The notes under the pieces are model-generated. The model saw only the letters and a list, made by a program, of their open reading frames with translations. It had not been told where the DNA came from and did no database searches. The position numbers and the translations under genes were made by a program. A stretch of DNA of 54,791 nt, from positions 1 to 54,791 of the forward strand of contig JAYGED010000198.1 in NCBI GenBank assembly GCA_046582565.1, written 5' to 3'. Within the stretch, counting starts at the first letter, position 1, and every line of letters starts with the position of its first letter. This document shows, piece by piece, positions 16,778 through 25,411 of the stretch. This stretch comes from JAYGED01 sp046582565. Lineage in GTDB: Bacteria > Pseudomonadota > Alphaproteobacteria > JAAXGF01.

Positions 16778-18672
16778 GACGCCGCCCCTTCGCGCTCGAG
16801 CCAGGCCTGGAACATCAGCAGCCGCCACAGCACGCGCTGCCAATCGCCGGCGCCCGAGAGATGTTCCGCCCAGATGGCGCGTACTGTACCCACATCGAAA
16901 AACCCTTCATCAAACAGCCGCCGCGAATTGAGCTGGGCTTCCGCCCAATCTTTCAACGGCCCGCGCAGCCAGGCCGCAATCGGCACGCCGAAGCCGCGTT
17001 TGCGCCGATCGACCAGCGGGCGCGGCACGTAGTTATACAAAATTGCGCGCAACAGACGCTTGTTTTCGTCACGCCCGCTGTATTTGACCGAGGGCGCAAG
17101 CCGCCAGGCCAGCTCGACGACGCCATGATCGAGCAGCGGCACCCGCACCTCGAGGCCGCTCGCCATGCTCGCCCGGTCCACCTTGGCAAGCATCTGATCG
17201 GGCAGGGAGGTGACACTGTCGAAGAAACCGCAGCGCTCCATGAAATCGGGGATGTCGTGGGCAACGCTGCTGTCGAACAGCACCCCGCGCGGCTCCGTCG
17301 CCCCCAGCACCAGGGCGGCGGGATCGGCGACGTAGCTGACCAGGGAGCGATAGAGCGCCACCTCATCCGGGGCGGCGAGATGATCGGCGGCGCGGCCCCG
17401 CCGGTAGGCGCCGTAGCGCGAGCCCGAAGGCCAGGCGCGCAAGGCTGCGGCAGCGCCCCGCCTGAGGGCTGCCGGCGCCAGCCCTAAGCGGCGGCGGAGT
17501 ACATCGGCCCGGTAATAGCGCTTGTAGCCGCCGAAAATCTCGTCGCCGCCGTCGCCGGAGAGCGCCACGGTGACCGATTTGCGCGCCAGGCGGGAGACCA
17601 GCATGGTTGGCATGGCCGAGGAATCGGCGAACGGCTCGTCGTAGCAATCGGGCAAATCGGGCACCAGATCGAGGGCGTCCTGGGCGCTCACGTAAAGCTC
17701 CGTATGGTCGGTGCCGAGATGGCCCGCCACCGCCTTGGCGAAAGGTGCTTCGTCGAATTCCGCCTCGTCGAAGCCGACGCTGTAGGTCTGCACCGGCGAG
17801 GATGCGGCATCCTGCATAAGGGCGACGATGAGCGAGGAATCGATGCCGCCCGAGAGGAAGGCGCCGAGCGGCACGTCGGCCACCATGCGGCGGCGAACCG
17901 CGCCCTTCAGCGCCGCCTCGAGGCGGGCTGTGGCCTCGTCGTCATCCACGGTTTCGCGCGGCGTATCCCGCGCTATGCCACGCAAATCCCAATAGGCGGC
18001 GACCTTCGGCTCAGCCCCGGCGGCCAGGGTCACCGTCTGGCCCGGCGCGAGCTTGTGGATGCCGCGATAGATGCTGTGCGGCGACGGCACGTAGAGATGG
18101 CGGATATAGGCGGCCAGGGCGTCGCGGTCGACCTCGCCTTGCCAGGCCGGATGCGCGCGCAGGGCCTTGAGTTCGGAGCCGAACAGGTATGAATCCCCCA
18201 CCCGCCCCCAATAAAGCGGCTTGATGCCGAGGCGGTCGCGCGCCAGGGTCAGGCTGCGGGATTGCCGGTGCCACAGGGCGAAGGCGAACATGCCGTTGAG
18301 ACGCCCAAGCGCCGCATCGACGCCCCATTCCGCGCAAGCCTCGACCAGGACTTCGCTGTCGCAATGGCCCCGAAAGACGCGGCCCCGCTGTTCAAGCTCG
18401 CGGCGCAATTCAGGGGCATTGTAGATCTCGCCGTTGTAGACCAGGACGCAGGCGCCGCAGGACGAGACCAGCGGCTGGTGGCCGGCGGGGGACAGATCGA
18501 TAATCGCGAGGCGGCGAAAGGCAAGCCCGATCCCGGCCTCGCCATCGACCCAGACGCCGTCGTCGTCGGGCCCGCGATGGACCAGGGTCGCCGCCATGGC
18601 CGTGGCCGTCGCACTCAAAGCCTCGGTGCCGGAGCTGGGCGTCAGTTCAAGCAAACCAGCGATGCCGCACAT
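16774..18672 (-). CDS. asnB: Asparagine synthase (glutamine-hydrolysing), polysaccharide-locus type
   Basis: 632 residues with two domains. The N-terminal class II glutaminase has Cys2 (MCGIAG) as nucleophile. The C-terminal ATP-pyrophosphatase domain carries SGGIDSS at about residue 270 and LSGDGGDEIFGGYKRYY further on. It forms an amide on an acid via an adenylate. Such genes in capsule and exosortase loci often amidate uronic acids or other surface sugars rather than making asparagine. It overlaps the sulfotransferase and follows a GT2 gene by three bases. Length is normal for the exopolysaccharide-locus AsnB group. Confidence 0.9.
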   Translation of the reverse strand: MCGIAGLLELTPSSGTEALSATATAMAATLVHRGPDDDGVWVDGEAGIGLAFRRLAIIDLSPAGHQPLVSSCGACVLVYNGEIYNAPELRRELEQRGRVFRGHCDSEVLVEACAEWGVDAALGRLNGMFAFALWHRQSRSLTLARDRLGIKPLYWGRVGDSYLFGSELKALRAHPAWQGEVDRDALAAYIRHLYVPSPHSIYRGIHKLAPGQTVTLAAGAEPKVAAYWDLRGIARDTPRETVDDDEATARLEAALKGAVRRRMVADVPLGAFLSGGIDSSLIVALMQDAASSPVQTYSVGFDEAEFDEAPFAKAVAGHLGTDHTELYVSAQDALDLVPDLPDCYDEPFADSSAMPTMLVSRLARKSVTVALSGDGGDEIFGGYKRYYRADVLRRRLGLAPAALRRGAAAALRAWPSGSRYGAYRRGRAADHLAAPDEVALYRSLVSYVADPAALVLGATEPRGVLFDSSVAHDIPDFMERCGFFDSVTSLPDQMLAKVDRASMASGLEVRVPLLDHGVVELAWRLAPSVKYSGRDENKRLLRAILYNYVPRPLVDRRKRGFGVPIAAWLRGPLKDWAEAQLNSRRLFDEGFFDVGTVRAIWAEHLSGAGDWQRVLWRLLMFQAWLEREGAAS

Positions 18673-18675
18673 GGC

Positions 18676-19686
18676 CTAACCGTGCCGCCCTTCGCGTCTG
18701 GCCAGCTTGAGCAATCCCGGCGCCGCCGCGAGGCTGAGCCTTGAGCCCAGGAACGGGCGCCAGCTCCGGGCCCAACCGGCCTGGCGGCAGGTCTTGGCCC
18801 AGAACACACCGAGGATCTGCGAGAACGCCGGTTCGGGATAGAGGCGGTTGGCCCGGTTGGCGTCGCGCAAGGCGGCCAGCCAGGTGCCGGCCCAGGCCAC
18901 ATAGGCGTCATCGGGGGTGAAACCGACCCGATGCATGCGGCGCAGCAGAAAATGCGCCTCGAGATCATCATCTGAAAACGCCACACCGAGGGCGTCCAGC
19001 TGAGTCCGATAGATACCGCAGCGCGTCTGCTTGACCAGATCGGCGCGCTGCTCGGTGACCCGCCCGCCGTGACGGCGGCAGCGCACCAGGCACTCGGGCA
19101 GGTTGGCGATCTTGTGGCTGGCAGCAAAGCGCGCCCACATTTCATAATCGCTGCCGACCACCATATGCTCGGCGTGGGGGAAGGCGCGCAGGCAGGCGGT
19201 GCGCGCCATGGCCGTCGAGTTGACTATACCGGGGCGGAACAACCGCTCGGCGGCGATGGTGTCGGCATCGGTGGCCAGGCGCTTGATCTTATGTTGCGCC
19301 CTGCCGTCGCTGTCCATCCAGGCAAGCCAGGAACCCACGGCGCCATGCTCGGGGTGCTGATCGAGAAAGGCCACCTGCTTGGCCAGGCGGTCGGCGCGGG
19401 CGATATCGTCGCTATCGAGAAAGGCGAGATACACACCGCGCGCGCGCGCCACCGCGGCATTACGGGTGGCGGCGATACCCAGATTGCGGCCGTTGCGGAT
19501 CAATCGGATACGCTCGTCATCATAGGCCAGCACGGCCTCGCAACTACCGTCGGACGAGCCATCATCGATGACCAGCAGTTCATAATCGGTGAAGCTCTGT
19601 GCGAGGATGCTGTCGATCGCCTCGCGGACATAAACCTCGCGGTTATAGTTCGGGATGACGACGCTGACTTTCGGGGTCTGGCTCAA
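18676..19686 (-). CDS. Family 2 glycosyltransferase
   Basis: 336 residues starting at TTG 19686; the TTG shares bases with the TGA of the upstream oxygenase gene (TTGA). GT-A fold: KVSVVIPNYNREVYVREAI at the N-terminus, VIDDGSSDGS, then AFLDSDD as the metal-binding motif, and MVVGSDYEMW as an acceptor-side block. The C-terminal 80 residues are basic and hydrophobic and could touch the membrane. Donor and acceptor are unknown. Confidence 0.88.
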   Translation of the reverse strand: MSQTPKVSVVIPNYNREVYVREAIDSILAQSFTDYELLVIDDGSSDGSCEAVLAYDDERIRLIRNGRNLGIAATRNAAVARARGVYLAFLDSDDIARADRLAKQVAFLDQHPEHGAVGSWLAWMDSDGRAQHKIKRLATDADTIAAERLFRPGIVNSTAMARTACLRAFPHAEHMVVGSDYEMWARFAASHKIANLPECLVRCRRHGGRVTEQRADLVKQTRCGIYRTQLDALGVAFSDDDLEAHFLLRRMHRVGFTPDDAYVAWAGTWLAALRDANRANRLYPEPAFSQILGVFWAKTCRQAGWARSWRPFLGSRLSLAAAPGLLKLARREGRHG

Positions 19687-20417
19687 AGCGCCGCCGCGCG
19701 CCCCCCGATAAAGGACCCGCGCAAACGATTGACCAGCCGGCGGCGCAGGCCGAGCAAGCGATCCTCGACGACGATGATGAACACGCGCCGCAACTGGCCC
19801 TCGGGACAGTTCAGCTCGCGCACGCCGTGCCAGCTGTTGCCCTTGCGCGAAAATAGGAAACTGTGATTGCCCATGGTCTCGGCGCTGGTCACCTGGTCGA
19901 AATCCTCAAACCCCGGCGCCGAACCGCGTTTGAACCGGCCGCCGTCATCGAGCACCACGGTCTCGCCGCCCCAGGCCGGGTCCCAATCCGCATGATCGTT
20001 GAAATAGAAGATGTGGGAGCCGAGCTTGTCACGGGCGTCGCAATGGGGCGACACCGAACAGCCGCGCGGCGTGTAGTGCCAATGAGGCCGCAGACGAAAC
20101 ATGCCGCGCCCGAACATGCGTGCAATGAAGCGGCGATACTCGGGGCTTTCGAGCTCTGCGATGAAATCCCGCCAGCAGGCCGGCAAATCGAGACCGGAGC
20201 GGTATTCCAGGGTGTATCGGTCGTGGCTCGTCTGACCATGGGCGCGGGCCTTGCCGAAGACTTTTTCGAACTGGGCGATGTCGGGCATGTTTTCACTCAG
20301 GCGACGCTCACCCTCACCGCTCAACAGACCCTGGGGGTTGATCCAGGGATAGGGATGCTGGCCTTGAAATTCAGCCGCGTCGAGGCGGTCCAGCCGGTCG
20401 AAATCGAGATAGCTCAT
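19683..20417 (-). CDS. 2-oxoglutarate/Fe(II)-dependent oxygenase
   Basis: 244 residues from ATG 20417, overlapping the TGA of the upstream fusion gene (ATGA). The facial triad is visible as SPHCDARDKLGSH (HxD) and SWHGVRELNCPEG (distal His), with the 2-oxoglutarate arginine in QLRRVF. GGETVVLDDGG is a typical core strand of the double-stranded beta helix. It probably hydroxylates a sugar, lipid or protein linked to the same surface structure as the neighbouring transferases. The substrate is unknown. Confidence 0.82.
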   Translation of the reverse strand: MSYLDFDRLDRLDAAEFQGQHPYPWINPQGLLSGEGERRLSENMPDIAQFEKVFGKARAHGQTSHDRYTLEYRSGLDLPACWRDFIAELESPEYRRFIARMFGRGMFRLRPHWHYTPRGCSVSPHCDARDKLGSHIFYFNDHADWDPAWGGETVVLDDGGRFKRGSAPGFEDFDQVTSAETMGNHSFLFSRKGNSWHGVRELNCPEGQLRRVFIIVVEDRLLGLRRRLVNRLRGSFIGGRAAAL

Positions 20418-22711
20418 GGCGGGAAACCCCAAAGTGCTCGAATGTTGGCGGCGACCTCACTGCACTCGCGCAAGGGTTCCTGGTCGGCGATCGCCAGAGG
20501 CGCGCCGAAGGGATGGGCGAGGCCGCGGGCGATCAGGTCGGCGTGGAGAATATCCAAATTGCGCCGGGGCTGGACCAGGCCCCGGATGATCAACCGCGCG
20601 CAAAACCGTTGCAGGCCACGCTGGGGCCGCAGGGTGCCGCGCCGGTTGCGAAGGGTGGCATAGGCATAGCCGACGACCAGGTCTTCGACCCGTGTCCACA
20701 GGCCGGTCGGCTTTTCGGGCACGGGATAGATATAGACCGGCTTGCCGCAGGCGGCGGCCTCGGCAAGCATGGATTCACTCTCGCCGGTGACGATGATGAC
20801 GTCGGCAAGCGCCAGGGCCGCGAGAAAAGGATTGTTCTCACGTCCGTCGCGCCAGCGGTCGATGCGCGCCGCGCCGCCATCTTCCACGCCGAGACCTTCG
20901 CTGAGCGCGCGCGCCGCAGCCTCGCCGGTGCGCCGCGAGGTGACCGCGAAGACCGATCCGCCGGCCTGCTCGGCAAAGGCGCGCACGTCTCTGCCGATTC
21001 GCCGGGCCAGCTCGGGGCCGAGGCTGTGACGACGGCTCGAGCCGCCCATGAGCAGCGCCATGCGCGGCGCAGGCGCGCCTTCGAACAGGTCCGGCATTTG
21101 CGCGGCGGCGCCGGCCAGGCTTTCCGCCGAGACCCGATTGAGCGGCGCCGTGGTCTCGATACGGCGCGGGTGGGGCAGCAGGCGGAAATAATTGCAGGCG
21201 ATAACCGCGTCATAGACCTCGGCAATGCGACCGCCCTTGCGCCCGAGCTGGATGGTGCGGGTATGGCCCCGGCTTTGCTCGCCGATCCAGCGGGTCACCG
21301 GGGCCGGACGCCAGCCGGTGGCAATGGCGACATCGGGCCACGGGGCGCTGAGCCCGTCCGAGCGGGCGCGGTCGACGCCGAGCAGGGTGGCGCCCAGGCT
21401 AGAGCGCAGCACCGTGCCGAAGCCGGCGAGCGGCGTGAAGGCAAGCTTCTTGATTTCATAGGGCCAGCCCAAAGCCTCGGCCAGACCGACCGACTGGGTG
21501 GTGTGACCCGGCTTGCCGTCGTCGAGCACCCAGACGGTCTGAGGCGGACGGTTATCGCGACGAAAGACATCGCTGGGCCCCTGATCGATCACCAATCGCC
21601 AGCGCAGGCCCGCATGGCGCGCGCCGATAGCCTCGAACAGGCCATACCACCAGGACGGCTCGCGGCTCGACTTCGCGATGCGGGCGAGGATGAAACGCTC
21701 AGCCTTGGCGAACAGCGCCTCGACGATCCAGGCGATGTCGCTGTCGGGGAATTGATCGAGCCCGGCGCCGCAGATCACACCGTGGTAGGGCCCGCGCGGC
21801 GACGTATTACAGATGCAATATTCATGGATGGTTTCGGCCCCGGTCTCGGCGGTGAGTTCCTCCGCGTCACCATCCACCGTACTGCCAACCGTCGAAGGAT
21901 GGCGCGCCAGATCGATAAAGCGGGCGCTCGGATGGTCGAAATCGAACAGCTGGTAGCCGGCGGCATCGGCGCTACGCTCCAGATCGTGCCACACGGCGCC
22001 CACCGGATTGCGGAAATAGACGAAGCGCTGGGGCGACGGCCGCCAGGGCTGGGTGTGCAGGCCGGTGAAATGCAGCAGCTTGGAGACGCCGTCCCGATAC
22101 TCTCCATCGCGGGCATTCCACTCAGGGGCGAGCTGGCCGATCAGGCCGGGGACAGAGCTTGCGCGGCGGATCAGCCCGTTCTTGCGCCGCCGCTGCGCCG
22201 CCTCGAGCGGCCACAGGCTCGCCATGCGCGCGCAATCGATGAGCATCACCGACGTATCGATCTTGCCGCTCGGCGAGATCGAGAGCAGGCCGTGATCGCC
22301 CATCTCGGTGTCGAACAGTTCCGCCGGATCGGTGAGATAGACCTGATCCACGTCGTTATAGATCGCCCGCCCGGCGCCGCTGGCGAAATGGGGAATGGCG
22401 AAGCGGTAATTGGTGAAACCGGTGAGCCAGAACAGCCGCCGGAAATCGGCGAGATCGCTCATCAGATAAATCTCATAGACCCGCGAAGGGTCGCGGTGGC
22501 GCTCGATGGACCAGACGAACACCCGGGTTGCGCGGTAATGGGCCGGCTCGGTGCCGAGATAGATCCGCACCGGCGGCTTGGCGCTGGGTTCGACGCCAGG
22601 GCGCACGCCGAGCAGCACGCATTCCGGCGCAACCCGCACGCCGGGCGCCAACCCCGCCCGGTCAAGCCGCGGGGTCGCCAAATTTGCGCTTTCGCCTGTC
22701 AACACAGACAT
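20414..22711 (-). CDS. Fusion protein: GT8-like glycosyltransferase domain plus ELM1/DUF1022 domain
   Basis: 765 residues. The N-terminal third resembles a GT8-type transferase: RIYLGTEPAHYRATRVFVWSI, YEIYLMSD, and the metal motif YNDVDQVYL at about residue 120. A middle part (about 300-380) has a CGAGLDQFPDSDIAWIVEAL-like methyltransferase remnant. The C-terminal half (from about 393) is an ELM1-type domain: VWVLDDGKPGHTTQSVGLAEAL, PDVAIATGWRPAP, GGSSRRHSL and VTGESESMLAEAAACGKPVYIYP. ELM1-like bacterial proteins are GT-B-fold and occur in envelope glycan loci. It is the first gene of the minus-strand operon. Domain calls are solid, the joint function is unknown. Confidence 0.78.
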   Translation of the reverse strand: MSVLTGESANLATPRLDRAGLAPGVRVAPECVLLGVRPGVEPSAKPPVRIYLGTEPAHYRATRVFVWSIERHRDPSRVYEIYLMSDLADFRRLFWLTGFTNYRFAIPHFASGAGRAIYNDVDQVYLTDPAELFDTEMGDHGLLSISPSGKIDTSVMLIDCARMASLWPLEAAQRRRKNGLIRRASSVPGLIGQLAPEWNARDGEYRDGVSKLLHFTGLHTQPWRPSPQRFVYFRNPVGAVWHDLERSADAAGYQLFDFDHPSARFIDLARHPSTVGSTVDGDAEELTAETGAETIHEYCICNTSPRGPYHGVICGAGLDQFPDSDIAWIVEALFAKAERFILARIAKSSREPSWWYGLFEAIGARHAGLRWRLVIDQGPSDVFRRDNRPPQTVWVLDDGKPGHTTQSVGLAEALGWPYEIKKLAFTPLAGFGTVLRSSLGATLLGVDRARSDGLSAPWPDVAIATGWRPAPVTRWIGEQSRGHTRTIQLGRKGGRIAEVYDAVIACNYFRLLPHPRRIETTAPLNRVSAESLAGAAAQMPDLFEGAPAPRMALLMGGSSRRHSLGPELARRIGRDVRAFAEQAGGSVFAVTSRRTGEAAARALSEGLGVEDGGAARIDRWRDGRENNPFLAALALADVIIVTGESESMLAEAAACGKPVYIYPVPEKPTGLWTRVEDLVVGYAYATLRNRRGTLRPQRGLQRFCARLIIRGLVQPRRNLDILHADLIARGLAHPFGAPLAIADQEPLRECSEVAANIRALWGFPP

Positions 22712-22872
22712 GACAGCCCGTCACCTAATAATCATCCGCCTTGTTCCGCCGTTGTTACGTCAGGCGGCTGCCAAGGTCAAACCGCCATTCTACGCGGAGC
22801 GGGCGCGGCGGGATGCAACTTGGGTTAAGAACCGGCAATCTGGCGGACGGCGTCGCTGTCTAGAAAGATGAA

Positions 22873-22987
22873 AACCACAGAGACACAGAGACACAGAGAA
22901 GAAAGAGAGAGAAGAAGGATTGTTGGCGCTTCGCGCCTAAAACTTCCCCCCTTTCTTGCTCCTCTGTGTCTCTGTGCCTCTGTGGTT
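22873..22987. repeat. Palindromic CACAGAGA repeat (copy B)
   Basis: Same architecture as copy A at 15659-15822. AACCACAGAGACACAGAG with three copies of CACAGAGA (22876-22899), an A/G-rich arm, the loop TTGGCGCTTCGCGCCTAAAA shared base for base with copy A, and a right arm ending CTCTGTGTCTCTGTGCCTCTGTGGTT. It lies between the start of the fusion gene and the stop of the dienelactone hydrolase gene. Confidence 0.9.
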
Positions 22988-23004
22988 CAAACTGGCGATT
23001 GTTC

Positions 23005-23757
23005 CTAACGGGAGCGCAGGCGGCGGTCGAACAGGGCGAACAGGCGTTGCCAATGGCGCTCGGCGGCGGGTTTGTTGTAGGCCGGGCGCTGGGGGAAAGC
23101 GAAGCCATGGACGGTGCCGGGATAGAGTTCGATGCGGTGCGCCGCCCCCGATGCCTCCATGATGCCCGGCAGGCGGGCGAGCACTTCATCGGGCACATAG
23201 ATGTCCTCTTCGGCGAAGGCGAGATAGACCTCGCCCTTGATGGCGGCGGCGGTGAGATGGGGCGAATCATCCGCCTCGGTGACGATGCCGACGCCGTAAT
23301 AGGAGGCGATGGCGGCAAAATCATCGGCGAATGCGGCGCCGACGGCCATGACAAACTGGCCGCTCATGCAATAGCCGACGCAGCCGTGGGGTCCGGGCGT
23401 CGCCTGAGCATCAGCCTCGATAAAATCCAGCAGGGGCCTCGTGTCGGCAACCACAGCGGCGTTCGTGAGGCTGTTCATGGCGGCGAACATCTTTTGCAGC
23501 TCGCCGTCGTCCTCGCGGATACGCGCCAGATCGAAGCCGTAATCGCCTTCCCGGCCAAGCCGGTAATAGAGATTGGGCAGGGCGACATAATAGCCCACCG
23601 TGGCGATGCGCCGCGCCATGTCGCGCAGTTCCTCGCGAATGCCGGGGGCGTCCATATACAGGATCACGGCGGGATACGGTCCGCCCTCGTCGGGATGGCA
23701 GACGAACATATCCATCTCCCCATCGGCGGTCTTTATGGTTACCTCAGCTTCGCGCAT
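23005..23757 (-). CDS. Dienelactone hydrolase-family protein
   Basis: 250 residues, alpha/beta hydrolase. The nucleophile is cysteine in GYCMSGQFVMAVG, as in classical dienelactone hydrolases. The acid is probably in AEEDIYVP and the histidine in GTVHGFAFP. I chose ATG 23757 with GGAGAGAG just upstream; a GTG lies one codon earlier. It is monocistronic, divergent from the EamA transporter, and its 3' end faces repeat copy B. The physiological substrate is not apparent. Confidence 0.88.
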   Translation of the reverse strand: MREAEVTIKTADGEMDMFVCHPDEGGPYPAVILYMDAPGIREELRDMARRIATVGYYVALPNLYYRLGREGDYGFDLARIREDDGELQKMFAAMNSLTNAAVVADTRPLLDFIEADAQATPGPHGCVGYCMSGQFVMAVGAAFADDFAAIASYYGVGIVTEADDSPHLTAAAIKGEVYLAFAEEDIYVPDEVLARLPGIMEASGAAHRIELYPGTVHGFAFPQRPAYNKPAAERHWQRLFALFDRRLRSR

Positions 23758-23882
23758 CACTCTCTCTCCTTCTGGCCAAATAGCATTCTACCTGCCCGGC
23801 GCTTCATCTCAATGGCTCTGGCGTTGACTTCGTGATAGGAGGCTTTGTCTGTTACGAAAACCCTGCGATCGAAGAGGAAACC

Positions 23883-24797
23883 ATGTCGCGCATCCTGCCG
23901 GCGCTGACCAACAATGCGCCTCTGCTTCTGGCGCTGACCGCCCTGTTCTGGGGCGGCAACGCCGTGGCGGGGAAATTCGCCGTCGGGCATATCTCGCCGT
24001 TGCTGCTCACGGCGGCGCGCTGGAGTCTGGCATCGGTGATCCTGATCGCGTTGGGACACAGACAGCTGCGCCGGGACTGGCCGCTGATCCGCCCCCGCCT
24101 GCCCTATCTCGTCGCCATGGGCGCCCTCGGCTTCGCCGTCTTCAACGGCCTGTTCTACACCTCCCTGCTCTACACCACGGCGATCAACGTCAGCATCATC
24201 CAGGCCGGCATGCCGATGTTCATCTTCATCTTGAGCTTTCTGATTTTCCGCGCCCGCACATCCCTGGCCCAGGCCGTGGGCTATTCCCTGACCCTCTGCG
24301 GCGTGACCGTGGCGGCGTTGCGCGGCGAATTCAGCGCGTTCTCGGATGTCCAGATCAACCGGGGCGATCTCATCATGCTCGTCGCCGCCTTCCTCTATGC
24401 CGGCTATACCGTGGCGCTGCATGCAAAACCGAAGATCCACTGGCTCAGCTTTCTCGCGGTTCTGATCACCTCGGCGGCCATGGCGGCGATCCCCTTAGCG
24501 CTTTACGAATCGACAACCGACGGCTTCATCTGGCCGGCCACGGTGACCGGCTGGTCGGTGGTCGCCTACACGGCGATCTTTCCCTCCATACTCTCCCAGG
24601 GCTTCTTTATTCGCGGCGTGGAATTGCTCGGCGGTAATAAATCGGCCCTGTTCCTCAATCTGGTGCCGATCTTCGGCTCCTTTCTGTCGGTTATGCTGCT
24701 GGGCGAGTCCTTCCGCCTGTTCCACGGCATCGCCCTCACCCTGGTGCTCGCCGGCATCATCCTCGCCCAGCGGCTCTCTAGAGCATCATCCGATTAG
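23883..24797 (+). CDS. EamA/DMT-family membrane transporter
   Basis: 304 residues with ten hydrophobic segments in two EamA halves. ALFWGGNAVAGKFAVGHISP starts the first half and LLGESFRLFHGIALTLVLAGIILAQ ends the second. I chose ATG 23883 because GAGGAAACC precedes it; the frame upstream has no transporter character. Substrate unknown. The last codons and stop lie inside a 62-base palindromic repeat. Confidence 0.86.
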   Translation: MSRILPALTNNAPLLLALTALFWGGNAVAGKFAVGHISPLLLTAARWSLASVILIALGHRQLRRDWPLIRPRLPYLVAMGALGFAVFNGLFYTSLLYTTAINVSIIQAGMPMFIFILSFLIFRARTSLAQAVGYSLTLCGVTVAALRGEFSAFSDVQINRGDLIMLVAAFLYAGYTVALHAKPKIHWLSFLAVLITSAAMAAIPLALYESTTDGFIWPATVTGWSVVAYTAIFPSILSQGFFIRGVELLGGNKSALFLNLVPIFGSFLSVMLLGESFRLFHGIALTLVLAGIILAQRLSRASSD

Positions 24798-24840
24798 ATT
24801 GAACAGGTTGGGTTCAAACTGATCGGGTAACCTTGCTCTA
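24779..24840. repeat. 62-base palindromic repeat (type TAGAGCA...TGCTCTA), copy 1
   Basis: Ends are TAGAGCA and TGCTCTA; the interior has ATTGAAC and GGTTCAAAC as inner arms. An element of identical length and similar interior lies at 48294-48355. It covers the stop codons of both convergent genes: TAG of the EamA gene at 24795 and TAG of the DUF2141 gene at 24840. It can fold as a hairpin on either strand and may end both transcripts. Confidence 0.8.
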
Positions 24841-25311
24841 GTAGCGAATCTCGACGGGAATGACGGTCGGCCCCAACAGGGCCTCGAACTTGGCTTCGTC
24901 GAAGGGTGGCGGGCCGAATAGCATCCCCGGGTTGTTGGAGACGCCGAAGCCCTCGGCGGGCAGGCCGATCCAGGTCTTGTCAAATTTTATGTTGGCGTTC
25001 TCGTCGTGATAGACGGCGACCGCATAGGTCCCCGGCTCCGGCGCGGTCAGGCAGACATCGACTGTGCCCTCCGCCACCGCCGGCTGGAAGGCCCTGCCAA
25101 TCCTCACCCTGCCTTTGAGGAAATTGGCCGGATCGTTGGGATAGAGCTCGGCGACCACATTGCCCATGCCGTTGCGCAGGTTGGATATGCGCACGACAAT
25201 ATCAGTGGGCGATTGGCCGCAGGCCGCCGCCATGGCGTCGGGACCGATGGTCATCGCCGCCAGGAACAGGACCAGGGCGGCGGCGCGGACGCTCTGAAAA
25301 TTATGCTGCAT
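24838..25311 (-). CDS. DUF2141-family secreted protein
   Basis: 157 residues from ATG 25311; ATG 25332 would add seven residues before an otherwise clean signal peptide (hydrophobic ALVLFLAAMTIG, then AMAAACG). The mature part resembles DUF2141: VVRISNLRNGMGNVVAELYP, CLTAPEPGTYAVAVYHDENANIKFDKTW and GFGVSNNP. Function of this family is unknown; members are predicted periplasmic or outer-membrane-associated. The gene is divergent from lptF and may share a promoter region with it. Confidence 0.82.
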   Translation of the reverse strand: MQHNFQSVRAAALVLFLAAMTIGPDAMAAACGQSPTDIVVRISNLRNGMGNVVAELYPNDPANFLKGRVRIGRAFQPAVAEGTVDVCLTAPEPGTYAVAVYHDENANIKFDKTWIGLPAEGFGVSNNPGMLFGPPPFDEAKFEALLGPTVIPVEIRY

Positions 25312-25411
25312 GGGGTGAAACTCATCCAGCATGGGCTCAGGGTCAAGATATTTTTCCGCCTCGATCCTTGCTATAAGGCGCCATGAACCCTGAAACGCTG
25401 ATCAGCGGCAT

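Noticed and set aside
20513..22828. A 771-codon plus-strand reading frame opposite the fusion gene
   Set aside because: It is antisense to a clear GT8/ELM1 coding sequence, has no family motifs, and arises from high GC and codon bias on the opposite strand.
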